Source: Granulicella sp. | GTDB taxonomy: Bacteria; Acidobacteriota; Terriglobia; Terriglobales; Acidobacteriaceae | NCBI GenBank assembly: GCA_003142215.1 | Contig: PLOT01000174.1 | Coordinates: 1 to 36,731, forward strand | DNA: 36,731 nucleotides | Reading direction: 5' to 3' | Shown here: in pieces, positions 30,880 through 36,731 of the stretch | Layout: each line of letters opens with the position of its first letter | Numbering within the stretch: position 1 is the stretch's first letter | Translations under genes and position numbers: made by a program | Notes under the pieces: generated by a model | What the model saw: only the letters and a program-made list of their open reading frames with translations | Databases searched by the model: none | Told to the model about the DNA's origin: nothing

Positions 30880-33573
30880 CTACTTCTCCGCGGGCCCCTG
30901 CAATTGCTGGGGCCAGAAGGGTGCAATGCCATCAGTCACGACCACAGGCTTCGACGCAATCTGTATCTGCGCGGAATTCAAACCATCCCGCTTGGCCGTG
31001 ACAGTGATGGTCCCAGCCGTCAGGGTCGAGCGCACCGCGACGCGGTTGATGCCGCACTCGGTATTGAGGTAAAGGTTGTTGGTCGAATCGAGCTTGCCGC
31101 TGTTGTAGCCTCCGCGCCAAATGCCGGGGCCGGCACATGTGAAGTCGACGCGTGCGTCGTCTGTGGGGCAACGCTGGCCCTTGCCGTCCATGGCCTCGAA
31201 GTCGATGAGCGCGATGTCCTCACCATCGGCCTGCAGGCCGTGCGGGCCGAGGATGGGGGTGAGACGGATGGCTACCGCTGGGCCTGCCGTCGTTATCTCC
31301 TGCTGGGCGGCGATCTTGTCACCGTTCTTGCCGATGGCCTTGATGCTGCCGGGGGCGAAGGCGATGTCGGGGAAGGCGAAGACCCAGTTGTTGTCGGGTT
31401 TGGAGTTGACGCCGGCGGATTTGCCGTTGACGAAGAGCTCGACCGACTCGGTGTTGGCGACGACGTAGACGGTTTTGACGGTCTTGGAGCCGTCGGGCTG
31501 GGTGGCTGGGTAGGTCCAGTGGCCGAGGATGTGCAGGTCGGGCTGCTCGCTCTGGATGACGCGGTGGGCGTAGTAAATCTCCTTGGGCAGTCGCATGGCA
31601 TCCACCTTGCCGCTGACGCGGCAGACTTCGGTGGAGTCCTGGCGGCCGTCGGCGTCCTCGTCGGTGAAGTAGATGGAGCAGTAGGCGGACCAGCGGGAGT
31701 GCGCCGGGTCAGTATTGGAGATGCGGTTACTCCAATAGTCCCAGTAACGCTTGACGCCGGCGACTGCAAAGCTCTCCGAGGTGTACTGATAGGTATCGTT
31801 CGGTCCCTTTTTGAAGCCGTAGTACGGCGGCGAGTCGATGTCCCAGAAGCGGCGGGCGCCTTCGTCGCGGAAGTCCTCGGACTCAATGATGGGCGCATGG
31901 TCGCGCCGTTCGGCCGAGTAGGCGCGGAACATCGCCTTCGGGCCGTTCAGCGTTTCCACTCCTCTGTCCTGGGCCATCATCACGCCGTAATACTCCGCAA
32001 TGGGGGTTGTAGCCGTATTGATCGCGGTGTTGGCGTCGCCACGCGCGCCCATGGCGCGACCGCCGTCAGGATCCCATTGCTTGCGCAGATCGACCATTTG
32101 CTGCATCTGGCCGGGCGCAACCATGGTGTTGCCCGCCTCCCAAAAGAAGATGCTGGGGTTGTTGCGGAAGTAGACGATCGAATTGCGCATCACCTCGACG
32201 CGCTGGTCCCATTGGCGTCCCGTGACATCGCGCTCGCTGTCGCCGGCCGGACAGACCTGGACGATGCCGAAACGCGCGAAGGAATCCGCATCCACCTTCT
32301 GCGGCGAAATGTGCATCCAGCGCATGTAGTTGCCGTGGCAGTCGCGGATGAGCTTGGCGGTGTAGTCGTGCATCCAGTCGGGATAGCCTGCGCCGACACC
32401 AGCCCATTCATCGGCCGAGCGCTGGGAAAATCCCTTGAGATAGACGAACTTCTCGTTGATGTAGAGGCCGCCCGTGCCCGCGCCACCCTTGAACTCGGCC
32501 TTGCGGAAGCCGGTCTCGATGCGGTTGACATCGACCGCCTTTCCGTTGACCTTGAGGATGCTGTAGACATCGTAGAGGTAGGGGTCTTCGACGCTCCAGA
32601 AGCGCGCGTTGGCGAGGGGACCGGTGGCGGACATGACGCTTTTTTCGCCGTCCACCATGTCGACGGGGTCGCCATCGAACTGCGCGCAAACGCGTCCGTT
32701 GTGGTCGACGATGACGGCTGAGAGGCCCACCGTCGCACGGTCGCCCGAGGTGTTGTGGACCTCGGCATCGACGGTGACGCCGGCGGTCTTCTTCGCGATG
32801 TTGAAGTTGCCGGCGTGGATGTAGACGCCCTGGCTCTCCAGGCCGTAGTAGAGCGGCAGCGTCTGGTGGATCTTGCCCGTAACATGCAGCCAGACATGGC
32901 GGTTGATGCCGCCGTAGTTGGGGTTGAAGTTGTTCCCGCTCCACTGATAGCTGGTTCCCACGCAGGGGGTGCCATCGGCGTTCTTTGGGTTGGCCATGCA
33001 GAAGGCGCGTTCCTTGTAGGCGGTGGTGTTGTCCACTTTGACCGCCAGCACGTTCCCCTGTGCGCCGAGATGCACTGCGTCCGTAATGTCGATGCCATAG
33101 GCGGTGATGCCGTTCTCATACAGGCCGACCTGCTTGCCGTTGAGGAAGATGTCTCCAGCCTGGCGCATGCCTTCGAACTCGAGGAAGACGCGGTTGCCGG
33201 TAAGCGCGGCAGGGAGCTTGAAGTGCTTGCGATACCAGGAGAGTCCTTTGTACGTACCCATGTCGCCGCCGCCGTGGGAGATGAGCTTGCGGAAGGAATC
33301 GACATCATTGAAGCTGTGGGGTGTCGCAATTGTGGTCCACTTGGAGTCGTCGAAGGCGGGAACTTCGGCGCCGGAGACATCTTCACGGATGAACTTCCAG
33401 TCGTAATTGAAGTTCAGCGTAGAGCGTGGGGATTTGGGAGGAGTATATGGCCCGTTCGCGGACTGGGCTGCGGCGAATGCTGGATAGGCCCGGCCTAGCA
33501 CAACCGGCAATCCCAAAGCCATGAACGTGCTATTCCCAATGAACTTGCGGCGAGTGACTTTGCGAGATGACAT
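30880..33573 (-). CDS. Tat-exported glycoside hydrolase family 2-like protein
   Basis: Seen: 897 residues. The Tat signal is KVTRRKFIGNSTFMALGLPV. The GH2 sugar-binding domain has GLSWYRKHFKLPAALTGNRV and FLEFEGMRQAGDIFLNGKQV. An immunoglobulin-like domain and a TIM barrel follow. The barrel motif is NNPSIFFWEAGNTMVAPG: canonical GH2 enzymes have N-E here (general acid/base), but this one has N-T (T483). A Glu pair (E564, E566) in PIIESEDFRDEG sits near the nucleophile position. C-terminal beta domains follow (VELFVNGKSAGVNSKPDNNW). ATG 33573 is preferred over the open frame to 33759, which is pseudogene DNA. Likely a beta-galactosidase-like enzyme or a non-canonical relative. Confidence 0.82.
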   Translation of the reverse strand: MSSRKVTRRKFIGNSTFMALGLPVVLGRAYPAFAAAQSANGPYTPPKSPRSTLNFNYDWKFIREDVSGAEVPAFDDSKWTTIATPHSFNDVDSFRKLISHGGGDMGTYKGLSWYRKHFKLPAALTGNRVFLEFEGMRQAGDIFLNGKQVGLYENGITAYGIDITDAVHLGAQGNVLAVKVDNTTAYKERAFCMANPKNADGTPCVGTSYQWSGNNFNPNYGGINRHVWLHVTGKIHQTLPLYYGLESQGVYIHAGNFNIAKKTAGVTVDAEVHNTSGDRATVGLSAVIVDHNGRVCAQFDGDPVDMVDGEKSVMSATGPLANARFWSVEDPYLYDVYSILKVNGKAVDVNRIETGFRKAEFKGGAGTGGLYINEKFVYLKGFSQRSADEWAGVGAGYPDWMHDYTAKLIRDCHGNYMRWMHISPQKVDADSFARFGIVQVCPAGDSERDVTGRQWDQRVEVMRNSIVYFRNNPSIFFWEAGNTMVAPGQMQQMVDLRKQWDPDGGRAMGARGDANTAINTATTPIAEYYGVMMAQDRGVETLNGPKAMFRAYSAERRDHAPIIESEDFRDEGARRFWDIDSPPYYGFKKGPNDTYQYTSESFAVAGVKRYWDYWSNRISNTDPAHSRWSAYCSIYFTDEDADGRQDSTEVCRVSGKVDAMRLPKEIYYAHRVIQSEQPDLHILGHWTYPATQPDGSKTVKTVYVVANTESVELFVNGKSAGVNSKPDNNWVFAFPDIAFAPGSIKAIGKNGDKIAAQQEITTAGPAVAIRLTPILGPHGLQADGEDIALIDFEAMDGKGQRCPTDDARVDFTCAGPGIWRGGYNSGKLDSTNNLYLNTECGINRVAVRSTLTAGTITVTAKRDGLNSAQIQIASKPVVVTDGIAPFWPQQLQGPAEK

Positions 33574-33754
33574 ATGGCTTAGGCACCTTTCGGGTTTCGG
33601 GTCCGCGGGGGGCGGTGGTTGGGACCGGGGCAACAGGAGCGCCGGGACGGCCACTGCCGGGCGCGGCCGGGTAGGCGTTGCTGCCGTCGTTGAGTTCCAG
33701 GCGGACGTATGGTCTGCCCGATCTGTTGTACCAGTTCGTTTGTTAGTGTAGCGC

Positions 33755-34392
33755 AGCAATCCCTGAGTTCGGATAGTCGAAGCAGCAGCCGGAGTTGAAG
33801 TGCTGGCCGTTAATGACCCATTACTGTCCCTCCGCCTGGTCGTCTACTGCGGTGCCCTTGGCGTCGTCCACGCGGAGGCCCATGCCCGGCTCGATGAAGA
33901 CGCCGTACGCATTGTGGCCCATGACCGTCATCGGTGCCATGTCGGCGACCGGGAGGTTGTCGTAGCCACCCATGCCGCACCACTGAATCCGCCGCGGGAC
34001 GGCTGGGTGAGGTGGTTGTGCTTACCGGATTGGTCGTAGATGGTGGTGATCCAGCAGTATGTATTGGCGCAGAACGCGTCCTAAGCGGACGCGTTGGCGT
34101 AACCACCCGCATCCGACCTCTTGGGCTGAACGACGCCGATGTCCAGTGTCTTGCGGTCCGACTGGCGCAGGACCTGGTAGAGTGGGCCGTTGTACGAGGC
34201 CTACAGCGCGCGCGTGGTGCTGTGGGCGGCCACGCAGGGGTCACCAGCGGCGGCGTAGATGTCACATGGGCCTTGCGGCCTGTGCGGAGGGACATTGCGT
34301 CCCGCCCCGGCCTGGGCTGCCATCGTCAAATTTGCGCCAATCAGCGTGAGCGGCAGTGCGAGCATTGGCACAAGATTGATTCTTGTTTTCAT
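33755..34392 (-). pseudogene. Broken GH54 alpha-L-arabinofuranosidase
   Basis: Read on the minus strand, ATG 34392 (ribosome site AGGAT 5 nt upstream) starts a signal peptide, then GPCDIYAAAGDPCVAAHSTT, ASYNGPLYQVLRQSD, DIGVVQP, GGYANASA, DAFCANTYC, TIYDQSGKHNHLTQ, and, after a frameshift near 33980, GGYDNLPVADMAPMTVMGHN, YGVFIEPGMGL and NGQHFNSGCCFDY. This is the start of the GH54 (AbfB) catalytic domain. It carries TAG stops at 34201-34203 and 34081-34083, a TAA at 33821-33823, a frameshift, and loss of everything after about residue 210. The remnant runs into the upstream region of the GH2 gene. Confidence 0.85.
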
Positions 34393-34727
34393 GTTTATCC
34401 TATTTGCCTTGGCGGCCTTCTTTTGGCATCTGGAATTCTCACGGTTGCGGGGATGGTTTGCAAGTAAATCGAAGCGCATAGGCAATATCGACGCCAAGAC
34501 TGTAGGTGAAAAATATCTGCCCATCTGCGACATGCAGATCCAGTAAAACGCTTCCTGGCCACGTCTGGCTCTTCATCGATCCAATGCTCTCGGAGCGAAA
34601 ATTTCAATTATTTTCGTCGCCTTGCCGCGAAAACTGGCTCGATCTTCCACTACTTGTAGTAGTCGTTTTTAGTTGACCTCTCGACCCACATAGCCGGGGT
34701 CTTGATCTAACCTGAGTTGCTGAAAAC
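34393..34727. other. Intergenic region upstream of the GH54 relic
   Basis: AT-richer than the flanks. It contains the former upstream region of the GH54 gene (ataggataaac before its ATG). Short open frames on both strands show no recognisable domain. No gene is called. Confidence 0.45.
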
Positions 34728-34931
34728 ATGGAGATATATCCAGCATCCCCGATTGTCCGTGCTCCATCCCGTGCGGCGCAGTATGTCCGCATATCGACAG
34801 AACATCAACAGTATTCACCCCAAAACCAACTCGACGTGATCCGGCAGTATGCTTCCGGCCGCAACATGGAAATCGTGAAGGTGTACCCGGATCACGGACG
34901 GAGTGGACTTGATCGGCCCCGGTATTATTGA
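34728..34931 (+). pseudogene. N-terminal fragment of a serine recombinase (resolvase family)
   Basis: 67 codons. RAAQYVRISTEHQQYSPQNQ carries the catalytic-serine motif (YVRxS, S23), followed by LDVIRQYASGRNMEIVKVYP and DHGRSGLDRP, the standard N-terminal resolvase pattern. It stops at TATTATTGA, before the rest of the catalytic domain and the recombinase/zinc-ribbon parts. A relic of a transposon or integrative element that once inserted among the glycosidase genes. Confidence 0.85.
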
Positions 34932-35024
34932 GCCAACCTGAGGTTAGTCTTCGGCAAGACCCGGGCCTGAAGCGGGCTCACGGGATCGGGCATCTCAGTT
35001 TCTTGAATTGTTCTCCTCTTTGAC

Positions 35025-36731
35025 TTAGCGATAGTGATAGAACGTAACGCGCATCACGGACGGCGGCTGGGGTGTGTTCCCCGCTCCTGTGCCACGGCCG
35101 CCTCTGCCTTGGACGCCCAGCGGTATCTGGGAGCCGGGCAGGTTTTTGTTGGCTTCGGCGGAGACGTCGTAGCCGCGGCCCATGATATCGTCGCCGTTGA
35201 CGCGGCGTTGCATGACCCAGATGCCGTTCTTGAATGCGCCGCGCTCCATGATGGCGGGCGCAGCGACCCTGGAGTTGGGGATGTTGTTCGGCGATACAAC
35301 GAACGGGAACGATGCGTTGGTCGCGAAGTAATACTCATCCGGGGCGGTGTTGACAATAAGCACGAAAGGCTTGTCGAGGAAGGACAGCCCAACAATGGCG
35401 CCGCGTCCCTCACCCTGAGGTGCAGCCTGGGCACCTCCAGCAGCTCCGTCGCGTCCTTGACCCTGAGGCGTAGCTTGGGCAGCTTCACCCGCTGCGCCGC
35501 CACGAGCGCCAGTCACGGGGGTGAAATCGAAGATATATCGGCCCATCGCGACCTTCCCGGGATTCTGCCCCGGTTCAAGCTCGATCAGTTTGATCGCATC
35601 TGGCTTGCCTTGCGCCTCGGCAATCGCGCCCGAGATCGAGTTCATGAACGCATACGACCGCACGAACGGGTCTTCAGAGGTCACGTTCCGGCTACCGTCA
35701 ACGCCGAAGGGGGAGAAGCACAGGAGCTTGAGTTGCGTGAACCCCATCCACGCGTTGTTGGCGTTCAGTCCGGTTTCGGGATTCCAGGCGGGGTTGCCGT
35801 TGCGCGAGTAGGTCTTGATGATTCCGGCGTAATCCGGCAGGTAGATGTCAGGCGCCAGGATGTCGATCGCCGGGCCCCCTGCCCGCCAGATGTCATGCAC
35901 CAGCGGCTCGGGTCCGCCGCTGGGGTAGTCGCCCGCGCCGATGTCGGCGGGCTGCACGAGCCACGTGTTGACATACATCGGGATCGGATATTCCATCTTG
36001 CCCTGCGCCGCCACGTAGCCGATGTAGCGGGAGTAGTTCCACGCCATGAAAATCTCATCCGTGTGGTTGAAAAGCTCGGCACCGGCCGGACGCTTCGAAC
36101 GATTGGGGCTGTTGGGTACCGGTGGATCATCCGCCGGACGCTGAACATTCTTGCCGAAAACTTGTTCCCAGGTGCCGCCGGTCTTGTCGCCTGCGGCGTC
36201 CCAAATCTTCTTCAGCTCCGGCAGCAAGTGGTCCTTGTTCTTCTGAAGATAGTCGGTCAGTTCCTTCGGGACCGGGCCGGCAAAGGCGGCATTGGCGGCG
36301 GGGTCGAAGTCCCTGGTGGTTCCCATGGTGCCGACTTCATTTTCGACCTGAAATGCGATAACAGTGTGGGTCTTGTCCACCTCGCGGATGTGTTTCATGA
36401 CGGCGGCGAAGGCCCTGGCGTCGGCGTTACGATTGTTTTCGCTCAGCGTGGAGAGGATCTCAAGGGTCTTGCCCTGGGCGTTGACCACGCGCGGGAAGCG
36501 ATCCTGGTTGGCCTTGACCCATAGAGGCGGGAAGTGCGACAAGCCGTTCTTCCAACTGGCCATCCAGAGCAAGACGAGCCGCACATTGTTGGCGCGTGCG
36601 GCTTCAATCTGATAGTCGATCATCGAGAAGTCGAACTTGCCTTCTTCGGGTTCAACCAGGTCCCAGGAAACGACCGTAAGGACGGTGTTGAAATTGGCCT
36701 GCGCCAGCCGCGCGATGGTGGCCTTGGTGGC
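35025..36731 (-). CDS. GH35-like beta-galactosidase, 5' end beyond window
   Basis: GH35 enzymes release terminal beta-galactose. Seen: 569 codons to the right edge with the frame still open; the first visible residues ATKATIARLAQANFNTVLTV and VSWDLVEPEEGKFDF are typical of the start of the GH35 barrel. Then NNVRLVLLWMASWKNG and FQVENEVGTMG, where the Glu at 36336-36338 of the N-E pair is the likely acid/base. A second Glu of the family is not confidently placed. Near the C-terminus a Gly/Ala/Gln-rich insert (about 35400-35520) interrupts a beta domain resembling DUF5597. TAA stop at 35025. Confidence 0.83.
   Translation of the reverse strand, partial: ATKATIARLAQANFNTVLTVVSWDLVEPEEGKFDFSMIDYQIEAARANNVRLVLLWMASWKNGLSHFPPLWVKANQDRFPRVVNAQGKTLEILSTLSENNRNADARAFAAVMKHIREVDKTHTVIAFQVENEVGTMGTTRDFDPAANAAFAGPVPKELTDYLQKNKDHLLPELKKIWDAAGDKTGGTWEQVFGKNVQRPADDPPVPNSPNRSKRPAGAELFNHTDEIFMAWNYSRYIGYVAAQGKMEYPIPMYVNTWLVQPADIGAGDYPSGGPEPLVHDIWRAGGPAIDILAPDIYLPDYAGIIKTYSRNGNPAWNPETGLNANNAWMGFTQLKLLCFSPFGVDGSRNVTSEDPFVRSYAFMNSISGAIAEAQGKPDAIKLIELEPGQNPGKVAMGRYIFDFTPVTGARGGAAGEAAQATPQGQGRDGAAGGAQAAPQGEGRGAIVGLSFLDKPFVLIVNTAPDEYYFATNASFPFVVSPNNIPNSRVAAPAIMERGAFKNGIWVMQRRVNGDDIMGRGYDVSAEANKNLPGSQIPLGVQGRGGRGTGAGNTPQPPSVMRVTFYHYR

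Noticed and set aside
30904-32721. 605-codon plus-strand frame opposite the GH2 gene
   Set aside because: Val/Asp/Gly-rich shadow; the minus strand has clear GH2 domains.
33574-33759. Extended N-terminus of the GH2 frame
   Set aside because: This stretch is out-of-frame GH54 pseudogene DNA; the Tat signal starts at 33573.
34081-34203. TAG recoding in the GH54 gene
   Set aside because: Two TAG stops at conserved positions looked suggestive, but a TAA stop, a frameshift and 3' loss show simple decay.

Overview
The window looks like a chromosomal segment of a flagellated, saprophytic Acidobacteriota (Terriglobia / Acidobacteriaceae-like) bacterium. This is inferred from the high GC content, the style of the flagellar cluster, Tat-exported plant-polysaccharide glycosidases, and short intergenic repeats and spurious-ORF repeats of the kind I associate with that group. 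No rRNA, tRNA or CRISPR array was seen.

Left two thirds (1-23650), all on the minus strand: a nearly complete flagellar basal-body, hook and export cluster. In order of transcription (right to left) it reads flgB-flgC-fliE-fliF-fliG-fliH-fliI-fliJ | fliK-flgD-flgE | second fliN-fliO-fliP-fliQ-fliR-flhB-flhA-fliM-fliN-MshEN protein | flgF-flgG-flgA-flgH (cut by the left edge). Many genes are joined by ATGA, GTGA, TGATG or TAATG overlaps. The first gene of each of the four blocks is preceded by a sequence matching the sigma-54 (-24/-12) consensus with correct spacing: about 3094-3110, 12851-12867, 16576-16591 and 23635-23650. This suggests four RpoN-controlled transcription units that together build MS ring, C ring, export gate, rod, hook and L ring. 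The flagellin, filament cap, stator (motAB) and regulator genes are not in the window.

The 1.1 kb between the MshEN gene and flgF is a decayed patch. It holds hairpin-forming intergenic repeats, five 11-bp near-palindromic repeats, and remnants of a small plus-strand gene.

Right third (23862-36731): an exported glycoside hydrolase locus. The plus strand carries a GH106-like alpha-L-rhamnosidase and two GH29 alpha-L-fucosidase family proteins. The minus strand carries a GH2-like protein that lacks the usual acid/base Glu, a broken GH54 alpha-L-arabinofuranosidase, and a GH35-like beta-galactosidase running off the right edge. Together they look suited to trimming rhamnose-, fucose-, galactose- and arabinose-decorated plant glycans such as pectin or xyloglucan side chains. 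Gene debris lies between them: the last third of hypE, the N-terminus of a serine recombinase, and the GH54 pseudogene. This marks the segment as a recombination-prone accessory region beside the conserved flagellar block.

No clearly new multi-gene system was found. The most interesting signals are the four matching sigma-54 promoters (two of them nearly leaderless), a putative c-di-GMP-binding MshEN protein at the end of the switch/export operon, and an flgH with an unusual translationally coupled N-terminal extension.
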